Below, in pieces: positions 26,528 to 34,464 of a stretch of DNA of 64,000 nt. The stretch lies in contig NZ_LFLZ01000018.1 in the NCBI RefSeq assembly GCF_001189845.1, positions 62,001-126,000 on the forward strand, read 5' to 3'. The notes under the pieces are model-generated. The model was given only the letters and a program-made list of their open reading frames with translations, was not told the origin of the DNA and did not search any database. The position numbers were made by a program, and so were the translations under genes. Origin of the DNA: Bradyrhizobium tropiciagri. Its GTDB lineage: Bacteria; Pseudomonadota; Alphaproteobacteria; Rhizobiales; Xanthobacteraceae. The stretch's first letter is position 1; the number at the start of each line of letters is the position of its first letter.

Positions 26528-27765
26528 TCGATCCGATTGAGCCACCCCGGCGCAAGAACCCGCTGCTGCGGACACGGCTTCCCGCGTCGCCGCCGCGGCC
26601 GCGCAGCCGAACATCGCACGGCTTCACGCGCGCCGCCGCCGAAGGACGCTTCATGCTACAACGCTGCGAGGCCTGCGGCGCTTTCGCCTATCCGGCGCGA
26701 GAGGCATGCCCGGCCTGCCTGTCGGCCGGTCTGACCTTCGTCGATGCGCCGCGCCGCGGCGCGCTGCTGGCCGAAACCACGGCGCGGGTGCCAAGCGACG
26801 TTTATTTCCGCGAGCGGGCGCCCTGGCGCATCGGTCTCGTCAGGATGGACTGCGGTCCGACGATGGTGGCGCATCTGCATGCCGACTGCATCGAGGGCGC
26901 GCCCGTCCTGATGTCGTTTCAGCTCGACAAGAGCGGTCAGGCGGTGGCCTTTGCCCGACCCGAGAGGGAGACTCCCAACATGGCAGACGACCGGCAATGG
27001 CGGGAAATGACGGCCGATCCGAAATTCCGCCGTGTGCTCGTGACCAACGGCCGCAGCTTGATCGGCCAGGAGGCTGCTGCGGCGTTGAAGGCCGCGGGCG
27101 CGAAGACGGTGTTCGTCGGCGTTTCCGAACCGTGGCGGCCTTTTGCCGGCGAGCAGCTGTTGCGCGGACAGGCGGGGATCGAGATCGTGACGCTCGACGC
27201 GGCCGACGAAAAGTCGGCGACTGACCTCGCGGCTGACATCGGCGGCAAGGTCGATATCCTCGTCAACACGACGGAATATGTGCGGCCCGGCGGTCTGCTC
27301 GACCGCAGGGGCACTGGTATCGCGCGGGACGAGATCGACCAGGCCTATCTCGGCTTCATCAACCTTGCGCAGGCCTTCGGTCCCGCGATGCGGATGCGCG
27401 GCGCCGATGGCATCAACAGCAGCGCCGCCTGGGTCAATATCCTGTCGGTCTACGCGCTGGCGAACTGGCCCGCTTTCGGCGCCTACTCGGCGTCGCAAGC
27501 CGCCAGCCTGTCGCTGTCGCATTGTCTTCGCGCCGAGCTCAGGCCCGGCGGCGTCAAGGTGATGAACCTGTTCACGGGGCCGGTCGATACCGAATGGTTC
27601 CAGACCGTGCCGCCGCCCAAGGTGGCGCCGCGCGCTGTCGCGCAGGCGATCGTGTCCGGGCTCAGGGGCGGGCTCGAGGAGGTCTATGTCGGGGACGTCG
27701 CCGAGGAAATCAGGCAGCGTCTTGCCGCCAATCCGAAAGCGCTCGAGCGCGAGCTCGACAGATAA
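26524..27765 (+). CDS. DUF35 zinc-ribbon/OB-fold fused to a degenerate short-chain dehydrogenase
   Basis: 413 residues. Residues about 30-155 are a DUF35 acyl-CoA-binding module with the zinc ribbon CEACGAFAYPAREACPAC followed by an OB fold. Residues about 170-413 are an SDR Rossmann domain (RVLVTNGRSLIGQEAAAAL, VDILVNTTEYVRPGG). The SDR catalytic motif YxxxK reads YSASQ, so the essential Lys is Gln, and the dehydrogenase is probably inactive or altered. The ATGA overlap with the thiolase-like gene and the fusion suggest one multi-domain complex. DUF35 partners of thiolase-fold aldolases are known (ChsH2 with Ltp2). Confidence 0.82.
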   Translation: MIDPIEPPRRKNPLLRTRLPASPPRPRSRTSHGFTRAAAEGRFMLQRCEACGAFAYPAREACPACLSAGLTFVDAPRRGALLAETTARVPSDVYFRERAPWRIGLVRMDCGPTMVAHLHADCIEGAPVLMSFQLDKSGQAVAFARPERETPNMADDRQWREMTADPKFRRVLVTNGRSLIGQEAAAALKAAGAKTVFVGVSEPWRPFAGEQLLRGQAGIEIVTLDAADEKSATDLAADIGGKVDILVNTTEYVRPGGLLDRRGTGIARDEIDQAYLGFINLAQAFGPAMRMRGADGINSSAAWVNILSVYALANWPAFGAYSASQAASLSLSHCLRAELRPGGVKVMNLFTGPVDTEWFQTVPPPKVAPRAVAQAIVSGLRGGLEEVYVGDVAEEIRQRLAANPKALERELDR

Positions 27766-27799
27766 AATCAGGATCTCACCAAAACGGGAGGACGTCACA

Positions 27800-28582
27800 A
27801 TGCAAGGCAAGAATCTCCTGGAGCTGGCTGGTGCGGTTTCGTCCGGCGCGGTGCGCGTCGTCGATCTGACCTTCACGCTTAGTCCGGATTTCCCGGTCAT
27901 CGTGCTGCCGCCGGAGTTTGGCCAGGCGGCTCCGGTTCGGATCCAGGAGATATCGCGCTATGACGGTCGCGGTCCGGCCTGGTACTGGAACAATGTGACG
28001 TTCGGCGAGCATACCGGCACGCATTTCGACGCGCCGATCCACTGGTTCACCGGCAAGGACCTGCCGAACAATTCCGTCGACACGATGCCCGCCAAGGACA
28101 TGATCGCGCCGGCCTGCGTCATCGATTGCTCGGCGGGCGCGGCGCAGGATCCGGATTTCCTGCTCACGGTGCCGCTCGTCGAAGCCTGGGAGGCGAAGCA
28201 CGGACGGATTCCCGAGCGGCATTGGGTCCTGCTGCGCACCGACTGGTCGAAGAAGGGCTGGCGCGACTACGCGAACCTCAGGGAGGACGGCGCGCACACG
28301 CCGGGCCCGAACCCGGCCGTCATGAAATGGCTGGTCGAGGAGCGCGGCATCATCGGCTTCGGCACCGAAACGATCGGCACCGACGCGGGGCAGGCCGGCC
28401 ATTTCGAGCCGCCTTATCCGGCGCATCACTTCCTGCACGGCGCCGGCCGCTATGGCCTTCAGTGTCTTTGCAACCTCGATCAGCTACCTGCCACCGGCGC
28501 CGTCATCGTGGCTTCGCCCCTGAAGATCCAGAACGGCTCCGGCAGCCCGCTGCGCGTGATCGCGTTGGTTTCGGTGAACTGA
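27800..28582 (+). CDS. Cyclase family protein (kynurenine formamidase-like metal hydrolase)
   Basis: 260 residues, ATG 27800 with GGGAGG upstream. The metal-binding motif GEHTGTHFDAPIHW (HxGTHxDxPxH, residues about 71-84) is intact, with a further region EPPYPAHHFLHGAG near residue 205. The family includes formamidases and isatin hydrolase, which opens isatin to isatinate. Given the indolepyruvate genes elsewhere, an indole-related or cyclic imide/lactone substrate is possible but not shown. Confidence 0.85.
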   Translation: MQGKNLLELAGAVSSGAVRVVDLTFTLSPDFPVIVLPPEFGQAAPVRIQEISRYDGRGPAWYWNNVTFGEHTGTHFDAPIHWFTGKDLPNNSVDTMPAKDMIAPACVIDCSAGAAQDPDFLLTVPLVEAWEAKHGRIPERHWVLLRTDWSKKGWRDYANLREDGAHTPGPNPAVMKWLVEERGIIGFGTETIGTDAGQAGHFEPPYPAHHFLHGAGRYGLQCLCNLDQLPATGAVIVASPLKIQNGSGSPLRVIALVSVN

Positions 28583-28639
28583 AGCGAGCGGATGGCGCTT
28601 GCCCGACAGAAGAAACGCAAATCAAGAAGGACAGGTGCC

Positions 28640-29797
28640 ATGATCTCGATGAAGACCGTGCTGGCCTCGGCCGCGTTGCTGGTCGCCGTTCCGCAGGCCG
28701 GGCAGGCCGACATCCTCGTCGGATTCGTCACCGGCCTCAGCGGGCCGGTGTCGTCGATCGGGATTCCCAATGCAAAGGGGATCGCGGCCGGCGAGGCCTA
28801 TGTCGGCGAAGTCGGCGGCGAGAAGCTCCGCGTCATCCAGCTCGACGACGCCTCCGATCCGACGGCGTCGGCGCGCAACGCGCGCAAGCTCGTCGAACAG
28901 GAGAAGGTCGACATCCTGATCGGCACGTCGGGCGCGCCGCAGACGCTGGCGATGGCGACGGCCGCGATCGAGATGAAGATTCCGATGATCGCGGTGTCGC
29001 CGATCGCACCGGTACCATCAGGCGATGGCGGGCCCTGGGTCGTGCAGACGCCGCAACCGACGCCGCTTCTCGTCCAGGGCATCGTCGATCACATGAAGGC
29101 GCGGGGGTTGAAGACCGTCGCGTTCATCGGCTTCTCGGACGCCTTCGGCGACCTCATGTACGACTCGCTGTCGCAAAGCGCCAAGGCGGCCGACATCAAG
29201 GTCATCGCCAACGAGCGATACGCCCGGTCGGATTCGTCGGTGACCGCCCAGGTGCTGCGCGCGTTGGCGGCGCGGCCCGACGCCATCATGCTCGGCGGCA
29301 CGGGAACGCCGGGTGCGCTGCCGGTGATCGCTCTGTCCGAACGCGGATACAAGGGACCGCTCTACGGCAACCACGGGCTGATCAGCGCCGACTTCCTGCG
29401 GCTCGCCGGCAAGGCCGCCAACGGAATCATCTGTCCGACCGGGCCGGTGACCGCGGCCGAGCAGCTTCCGGCCAGCAATCCGATCCAGAAGGTTGCACTG
29501 GATTTCCGCGCCGCCTTCGAGAAGGCAAACGGTGAGCCGCCGACCGACTCGTTCTCGTCCTATTCCTTCGACGGCTGGCTGGTGTTCGTCGATGCGGCCA
29601 AGCGCGCGATGGCGACCGGCGCCAAGCCGGGCTCGCCGGAATTCCGCATCGCGCTTCGCCAGGCGCTGTTCACCACCAAGGAGCTGGCGGGGACACAGGG
29701 CGTCTACTCCTACACGCTGGCGGATCGGCACGGCGTCGATGCGCGCTCACGGATCCTGGTTCAGATCGAGGACGGAAAGTACAAGCTGTTGCCCTGA
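28640..29797 (+). CDS. LivK-type ABC substrate-binding protein, second paralogue
   Basis: 385 residues from ATG 28640. Signal peptide MISMKTVLASAALLVAVPQAGQA, then GFVTGLSGPVSSIGIPNAKG. It shares extended similarity with the binding protein at 22302-23453. It is the last gene of the racemase-Ohr-thiolase-SDR-cyclase operon, 57 bp after the cyclase, and probably delivers its ligand to the LivH/LivMG/LivF complex 6 kb away, giving one transporter two receptors. No permease genes accompany it. Confidence 0.9.
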   Translation: MISMKTVLASAALLVAVPQAGQADILVGFVTGLSGPVSSIGIPNAKGIAAGEAYVGEVGGEKLRVIQLDDASDPTASARNARKLVEQEKVDILIGTSGAPQTLAMATAAIEMKIPMIAVSPIAPVPSGDGGPWVVQTPQPTPLLVQGIVDHMKARGLKTVAFIGFSDAFGDLMYDSLSQSAKAADIKVIANERYARSDSSVTAQVLRALAARPDAIMLGGTGTPGALPVIALSERGYKGPLYGNHGLISADFLRLAGKAANGIICPTGPVTAAEQLPASNPIQKVALDFRAAFEKANGEPPTDSFSSYSFDGWLVFVDAAKRAMATGAKPGSPEFRIALRQALFTTKELAGTQGVYSYTLADRHGVDARSRILVQIEDGKYKLLP

Positions 29798-29855
29798 TTG
29801 AGCGGCGGGATGGTGTCGGAGGGCGTTCGGCTGCGGCGCCAGTTGCAGCGGCAGC

Positions 29856-30362
29856 TTACGGCTTCTGCATCTCGTCCCTGACGGTGCCCTTGAGCTCGTC
29901 GAGCTCGCGGGTCAACCCATCGAGCCGGTCAGCGGGGAATCCCGCCAGCAGTTCGGCCAGCCATGAGCCGTGGCTCTTGGCCATGCGCCTGAAGGCTTTC
30001 CGGCCTTCGACGGTCATGCAAACGATCTGCACCCGTCGATCCAGGTTTGAAGGCGTGCGGGTGATGAAGCCGTCCTCGACCAGCCGATCGACGATCGGCG
30101 TAAGATTTCCGGCAGAGACCATCAGCCGCTTCGGCAGCTCTCCCAGCACCAATCCGCTCGGCTCACGGTCAAGCTGGGCCAGCACGTCGAAGCGCGGCAT
30201 CGTGAAATCGTATTCCTCGCGGAACCGGCGCCGCAGCTCGCCCTCGATCAGGGTTGTGCAGGCGAGCAGCCGAAGCCAAAGCCGTGTCTGAGCCCTGTAC
30301 TCGGCCTCCTGATCACCCCCGTTCTTGGGCGAAACAGGCGGGGACGCCTTCGCGACTGCCAA
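29856..30362 (-). CDS. MarR-family transcriptional regulator
   Basis: 168 residues. The winged helix spans about residues 50-130: LVLGELPKRLMVSAGNLTPIVDRLV and the wing PSNLDRRVQIVCMTVEGRKAF. It is closely similar in layout to the MarR at 383-880 (RLWLRLLACTTLIEGELRR against RLWLQLLSLHGELFAS). Convergent with the cyclase/binding-protein operon, of which it is the nearest regulator candidate. Confidence 0.9.
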   Translation of the reverse strand: MAVAKASPPVSPKNGGDQEAEYRAQTRLWLRLLACTTLIEGELRRRFREEYDFTMPRFDVLAQLDREPSGLVLGELPKRLMVSAGNLTPIVDRLVEDGFITRTPSNLDRRVQIVCMTVEGRKAFRRMAKSHGSWLAELLAGFPADRLDGLTRELDELKGTVRDEMQKP

Positions 30363-30582
30363 ATCAAATCTCCTGGGGCATCCGGGCCCGTTGAAGGTGA
30401 CGGCCTCGATGTCGTCCGCAAGATAGTTCGTGCCAAAAGTAAATTCAAGGCTCGTTCAGGGGCCGCGGATCGGCCCTGCGGTGCATGGAATTTTGCGGTG
30501 CCGGGCCTGCCGGAAGGCGACCTCCGCGGTTTTCCGACGAGCGCTGCAGCGTTCCCTGGCGGGCGTAGATATTTCATGTTTA

Positions 30583-30826
30583 AAATAAAGAGCGAGCATC
30601 GCTGCCTGCGCAGGATCGGCACGACCTGCTCGTCGAAGAGATCGAAGCCGCCAGGCAGCCAGGGCGGGATGACGTTGAAGCCGTCGGCCGCGCCGCTCTC
30701 GAACCAGGTCCGATGTTGTCAGCGATCTTCTCCGGCGGGCCGACGATACCCAATGGCCTCGCGCGCCCGCGAGACGCTGCACGGGCTGGCGGATCGTCGG
30801 CTGCTCGCGATCATCTGTAAGCATCT
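30583..30826 (-). pseudogene. C-terminal remnant of an NtaA/SnaA-type flavin monooxygenase
   Basis: On the minus strand the fragment reads EQPTIRQPVQRLAGARGHW, then in another frame IVGPPEKIADNI, then in a third FESGAADGFNVIPPWLPGG and FDLFDEQVVPILRRQ. These join into the typical C-terminus of the nitrilotriacetate monooxygenase subgroup of luciferase-like enzymes. Two one-base losses are needed (near 30750 and 30710), and the N-terminal about 350 residues are absent. It ends about 70 bp from the displaced dusA start, so it may have been truncated when the region was rearranged. Confidence 0.65.
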
Positions 30827-30898
30827 GAAATCAAAGTAAAATGCGGGACGGCTGAATTTGCAGTTGTGTCGGCTCAAAAGTCCGCTATCTCAGGCGCG

Positions 30899-30969
30899 AT
30901 GATAAAGCGAAATAACATCAGTACGTTGTCGCATCGTTTTACCGTTGCCCCGATGATGGATTGGACCGA
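30899..30969 (+). pseudogene. Displaced 5' end of dusA (left attachment-site side)
   Basis: From ATG 30899 the frame reads MIKRNNISTLSHRFTVAPMMDWTE, the conserved N-terminus of tRNA-dihydrouridine synthase A, then loses similarity after about base 30969. The intact dusA at 34613 starts MLDRIFSVAPMMDWTD. The two DNA segments align over about 50 bp, with the exact 14-mer atgatggattggac at 30953-30966 and 34643-34656. This is what integration into dusA leaves: the old start on one side, an element-supplied start on the other. Confidence 0.8.
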
Positions 30970-31018
30970 GATATCGCGAAAAGTGAAGCGCGATCAGCAC
31001 TTAAACGAGATTGCGATC

Positions 31019-31074
31019 AGCCGTGCAGTACCAAATGCTGTACCCCCGCCATCGACAAGTGGCGTTTTGACTAG
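31019..31074 (+). repeat. Left subterminal inverted repeat of the dusA island
   Basis: Reading the minus strand from 31074 gives tagtcaaaacgccacttgtc and later ttggtactgcacggc. The right end (34400 onward, plus strand) reads tagccaaaacaccttgtcga and later ttggtactgccgtgc. Gaps of 2-10 bp are needed but about 40 positions match. The antitoxin stop codon lies inside the repeat (31071-31073). The 13-mer gccgtgcagtacc also occurs directly at 31020-31032 and 34452-34464. Confidence 0.7.
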
Positions 31075-31352
31075 GCTGCGTCCGAGATACGCATTTCAAC
31101 ATGCAGGCCGGCAGCTCCGATCATATTGACCAAGGTATCGAGGCCAAACAATTCGATCTTACCGCGCATGAGGTCAGAGATGCGCGGCTGGGTAACACCA
31201 AGCAGCTTGGCGGCTTCCGATTGGCTCAGCCCCGTCCTGGCGATGTGATCCTTCAAAGCCATGATCAACGCGGAACGGAGCTTCATGTTCTCAGCCTGCG
31301 CAGGCGTATCCTCAATTGCGTCCCACACGTTAGCGAAGCGCTTCTTGCTCAT
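31071..31352 (-). CDS. higA: HigA-type antitoxin, XRE-family HTH
   Basis: 93 residues from MSKKRFANVWDAIEDTPAQA. The C-terminal two thirds are an XRE helix-turn-helix (TGLSQSEAAKLLGVTQPRISDLMRGKIELF) of the type paired with Gp49-like toxins. The start overlaps the toxin stop by 4 bp, and toxin-first order is typical for HigBA. Neutralises the toxin and probably represses the pair through the palindrome at 31691-31718. Confidence 0.9.
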   Translation of the reverse strand: MSKKRFANVWDAIEDTPAQAENMKLRSALIMALKDHIARTGLSQSEAAKLLGVTQPRISDLMRGKIELFGLDTLVNMIGAAGLHVEMRISDAA

Positions 31353-31687
31353 TGACCTAGCTCCTTTAACAAATCCCGGTAACGCTGCGCCCCTAGGTTC
31401 AGATCCGCCTTGCTCGTTTTCTGCGTCTTCTTCTGGAAGCAATGCAGCACGTAAACGGCCTCGTTGAACTTCGCCACATACAGCACTCTGAATGCTCCCG
31501 CGGCATCGCGAATCCGAATTTCCCGCACCCCTCGGCCAACCGTATTCATGGGCTTCCAATCGTCGGGCTCGCGCCCATGCTGGACTTGGTCAAGTTGATG
31601 TCCCGCCTCACGCCGAGCCGCTTGTGGAAACGCACGCAAATCGTCGAGTGCGCTGCCTCGGAACTCGACCGGCTTGATATCAATCAT
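31349..31687 (-). CDS. higB: HigB/RelE-type toxin (phage Gp49-like family)
   Basis: 112 residues. The family core is visible: FPQAARREAGHQLDQVQHGREP, then VREIRIRDAAGAFRVLYVAK and VYVLHCFQKKTQKTSKADL. These are ribosome-dependent mRNA endonucleases. There is no Shine-Dalgarno before ATG 31687, and a palindrome begins 4 bp upstream, so translation may start from a very short leader. The gene pair faces away from the primase-helicase gene and shares its promoter region. Confidence 0.9.
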   Translation of the reverse strand: MIDIKPVEFRGSALDDLRAFPQAARREAGHQLDQVQHGREPDDWKPMNTVGRGVREIRIRDAAGAFRVLYVAKFNEAVYVLHCFQKKTQKTSKADLNLGAQRYRDLLKELGQ

Positions 31688-31690
31688 TAA

Positions 31691-31718
31691 AACTCATATA
31701 CAAAATTTTGTATGAGTT
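31691..31718. promoter_or_regulatory. Palindromic operator of the toxin-antitoxin pair
   Basis: The perfect 14-bp palindrome tacaaaattttgta (31699-31712) is extended outward by aactcata on the left and tgagtt on the right. It is AT-rich in a GC-rich genome and lies 4 bp before the toxin start, between two divergent genes. TA complexes typically bind such sites; here it could also regulate the primase-helicase. Confidence 0.75.
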
Positions 31719-31837
31719 GGCAACTCCTTTCCGAGTGCTGTGAAACCGGCGAGTGGCTAGCGAACTTTGAGTCAAATCGCTCCTTCAGGATTGGTATTGT
31801 CGGGCAGAATAAACATTGGCGCGCGACAGTCTTGGCA

Positions 31838-34312
31838 ATGAAGCAGACAGACGCCAGAATCGCTGAACTCATGGCACGGCTTACCGCGCTGGAGCGCGAG
31901 CGTGCGGATGTCGTGGCTGAGATCAACGCCCTACGATTGATGCAGAGTGAGGAGACCGAGCCTATCAAGGAGGTCCCTTCGGGAAGCGCTGGCGAGCCCA
32001 CGGACCGGAATTCGCCAATCGAAAAGAAGCTTGCCCTGTTTCGCCGGCTCTTCCGTGGCCGCTCAGATGTCTACCCTATTCGTTGGGAGAACCGTACGAC
32101 GGGGCGAAGCGGCTACGCGCCCGCCTGCGCGAACGAATGGCGCCGTGGGACTTGCGAAAAACCGAGAGTCAAATGTTCAGCATGTCCAAATCAGGCATTC
32201 GTGCCCGTCGATGACGTGGCAATCGAACGCCATCTACGCGGGACCGACCCGAACGGTGCCCCGTTTGTGATGGGCGTCTATCCGATGCTTGCGGACAACG
32301 CCTGTTCGTTCCTGGCCGCGGATTTCGACGAAGGGGATTGGCGAAGGGATGCCTTTGCGTTCAGGGACTCCTGCGAGCGTCATGGAATACCTGTTGCCAT
32401 TGAGCGGTCCCGATCCGGAAACGGTGCTCACGCCTGGATCTTTTTCGACCAGCCGGTCTCGGCGGTATTGGCGCGCCGTCTCGGGGCCTTCCTGATCACC
32501 GACACGATGGAACGCGTCCCCGATATCGGATTCGGATCCTACGATCGGTTTTTTCCGAGTCAGGATTTCACGCCAGCGGGTGGCTTCGGTAACTTGATTG
32601 CCTTGCCTCTTCAGGGGCTCGCGCGAAGTTCTGGCAACAGCGAGTTCATCGACGATTCTTGCTCACCGTATCCGGATCAGTGGGCCTTCCTGTCCGCGAT
32701 TGCATCTGTGCCGCGAGCGAAGGTGGAGCATCTGGTCGAGGAAGCAAGTGCAGCTGGAAAAATTCTGGGCGTGCGTATTCCTCTCGCCGACGAAGACGAA
32801 GAACCGTGGCTAGCCCTGCCGTCGCGACGACAGACGCCACCAGCGATACGCGAGCCATTGCCGGGTGTGATCACTGTCGTACAAGCGGACCAGATCTACC
32901 TTCCGCGTCACGCACTGCCACCGTCGCTGATCGCGCGCCTGATTCGCCTTGCGGCATTCCAGAATCCCGAATTCTATGCCGCACAAGCAATGCGCCGATC
33001 GACGCATGATAAGCCTCGGATCATCTCTTGCGCGGAGTTGACCAGCCATCACATTGCGCTGCCTCGCGGGTGCTTCGACGCTGTACTAGATCTGCTTGCG
33101 TCATTAGGAGTTACAGTGACAATCGAAGATTGCCGTGTTCCCGGTGCGGCGATCCCATTTGCCTTCACTGGTGTATTGCGCTCCGATCAAGAAACCGCCA
33201 TCAGGGCCTTGTTACCGCATGATACCGGCGTGGTTGCGGCAACGACGGCGTTCGGAAAGACGATCTTAGCCATCCGGATGATGGCCGAACGCGGGCGGAA
33301 TACATTAGTCCTCGTTCATCGCCGTCAGCTCATGGATCAATGGATCGAGAGGCTCTCCGCGTTCTCAAATATGCCGCGCGACGCGATCGGCATGATCGGC
33401 GGCGGCCGCCGCAAACCGAAAGGTCAGGTCGACGTCGCCTTGATCCAGAGCCTGGTTCGCAAGGGCGAAGTCGATGATATCGTCGGTAATTATGGGCATC
33501 TCGTCGTCGACGAATGCCACCATCTGTCGGCTGTAAGCTTCGAGCTGGTCGCGCGCCGCAGCAAGGCCCGCTATGTCCTCGGCCTGTCAGCGACGGTTAC
33601 GCGAAAAGACGGACATCACCCGATCATCGTTATGCAATGTGGTCCCGTCCGCCATCGCGTGGATGCGCGATCCGAGGCAGCCAAACGCCCATTCGATCAC
33701 GTGGTGCGGATCAGGGACACCAACTTCCAGCTTCAAGCGGCATCGGACACGGTCGCCTCTATCCAGGACGTTTTCAAGGAATTGATCGCCGATGAAGCAC
33801 GCAACGAGCTCATATTTGATGACGTCTTGAATGCGCTGGAAGCTGGCCGTTCGCCCGTCGTGATAACCGAGCGTACCGCCCATCTGGAGATCATCGCAAA
33901 GCGTCTTGAGCGTTTTGCAAAGCATGTCGTCATATTGCGCGGTGGGCAAAGCGAAAAACAGCGCCGAGAAATCGCCACGCGGCTCGCAGCAATTCCCCAA
34001 GCCGAGGAACGCGTCATTGTCGCGACCGGACGTTATCTCGGCGAAGGTTTCGATGATTCCCGCCTCGACACCCTGTTTCTTACCATGCCAATTGCTTGGA
34101 AAGGTACCCTTGCTCAGTATGCCGGCCGGTTGCATCGTCTCAACGACGTCAAGCGCAAGGTGATGATTTATGATTACGCCGACATGAGAGTGCCGGTCCT
34201 GGCCCGCATGGCTGCGAAACGCCGTGTTGGCTATCAGGCGATAGGTTACGAGATGTTGGGTACGCGTGATCTGTTTTCTGATCGGGCCACTGCGCCGAAC
34301 GAACCCACATAG
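31838..34312 (+). CDS. TOTE-type archaeo-eukaryotic primase fused to superfamily II helicase
   Basis: 824 residues from ATG 31838, which opens a coiled coil (DARIAELMARLTALERERAD); an in-frame ATG at 31712 lies inside the toxin operator and adds 42 unlike residues. Residues about 60-300 are the TOTE primase domain: FRRLFRGRSDVYPIRWE, SGYAPACANEW with four nearby Cys, DFD catalytic Asp at 162-164, RSRSGNGAHAWIFF, and GGFGNLIALPLQ. Residues about 450-800 are the helicase: TTAFGKT (469-475), DECH (558-561), GLSATVTRKDG, and VATGRYLGEGFDD with QYAGRLHR. Such proteins are predicted in TOTE conflict systems, usually with a nuclease; none is adjacent here. Confidence 0.88.
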   Translation: MKQTDARIAELMARLTALERERADVVAEINALRLMQSEETEPIKEVPSGSAGEPTDRNSPIEKKLALFRRLFRGRSDVYPIRWENRTTGRSGYAPACANEWRRGTCEKPRVKCSACPNQAFVPVDDVAIERHLRGTDPNGAPFVMGVYPMLADNACSFLAADFDEGDWRRDAFAFRDSCERHGIPVAIERSRSGNGAHAWIFFDQPVSAVLARRLGAFLITDTMERVPDIGFGSYDRFFPSQDFTPAGGFGNLIALPLQGLARSSGNSEFIDDSCSPYPDQWAFLSAIASVPRAKVEHLVEEASAAGKILGVRIPLADEDEEPWLALPSRRQTPPAIREPLPGVITVVQADQIYLPRHALPPSLIARLIRLAAFQNPEFYAAQAMRRSTHDKPRIISCAELTSHHIALPRGCFDAVLDLLASLGVTVTIEDCRVPGAAIPFAFTGVLRSDQETAIRALLPHDTGVVAATTAFGKTILAIRMMAERGRNTLVLVHRRQLMDQWIERLSAFSNMPRDAIGMIGGGRRKPKGQVDVALIQSLVRKGEVDDIVGNYGHLVVDECHHLSAVSFELVARRSKARYVLGLSATVTRKDGHHPIIVMQCGPVRHRVDARSEAAKRPFDHVVRIRDTNFQLQAASDTVASIQDVFKELIADEARNELIFDDVLNALEAGRSPVVITERTAHLEIIAKRLERFAKHVVILRGGQSEKQRREIATRLAAIPQAEERVIVATGRYLGEGFDDSRLDTLFLTMPIAWKGTLAQYAGRLHRLNDVKRKVMIYDYADMRVPVLARMAAKRRVGYQAIGYEMLGTRDLFSDRATAPNEPT

Positions 34313-34399
34313 GTCCCGCGCGGATCGCTGACCAGTCAGGCATCTACGTTACCGCAGTGCTATTCCCAATTCAAATTCGACGAGTTGGCGTAGTTGGTC

Positions 34400-34464
34400 G
34401 TAGCCAAAACACCTTGTCGAGGAGCGGTACTGCACGGGCAATTTTGGTACTGCCGTGCAGTACC
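34400..34464 (+). repeat. Right subterminal inverted repeat and perfect hairpin of the dusA island
   Basis: Inverted counterpart of 31019-31074. It also contains a perfect 12-bp hairpin, ggtactgcacgg (34426-34437) with ccgtgcagtacc (34453-34464) around a 15-nt loop. Located between the primase-helicase stop and dusA. No coding potential seen in 34313-34612; the rest is AT-rich and probably supplies the dusA promoter. Confidence 0.75.

Noticed and set aside
30498..30839. 113-codon plus-strand frame
   Set aside because: It is antisense to the recognisable monooxygenase remnant and has no features of its own.
31712..31837. N-terminal extension of the primase-helicase from ATG 31712
   Set aside because: The ATG lies inside the TA palindrome and the 42 extra residues have no resemblance to the coiled-coil start seen in the family.
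34426..34464. Hairpin considered as terminator of the primase-helicase gene
   Set aside because: The 15-nt loop, lack of a following T-run and match to the left island end favour an element-end signal over a terminator.
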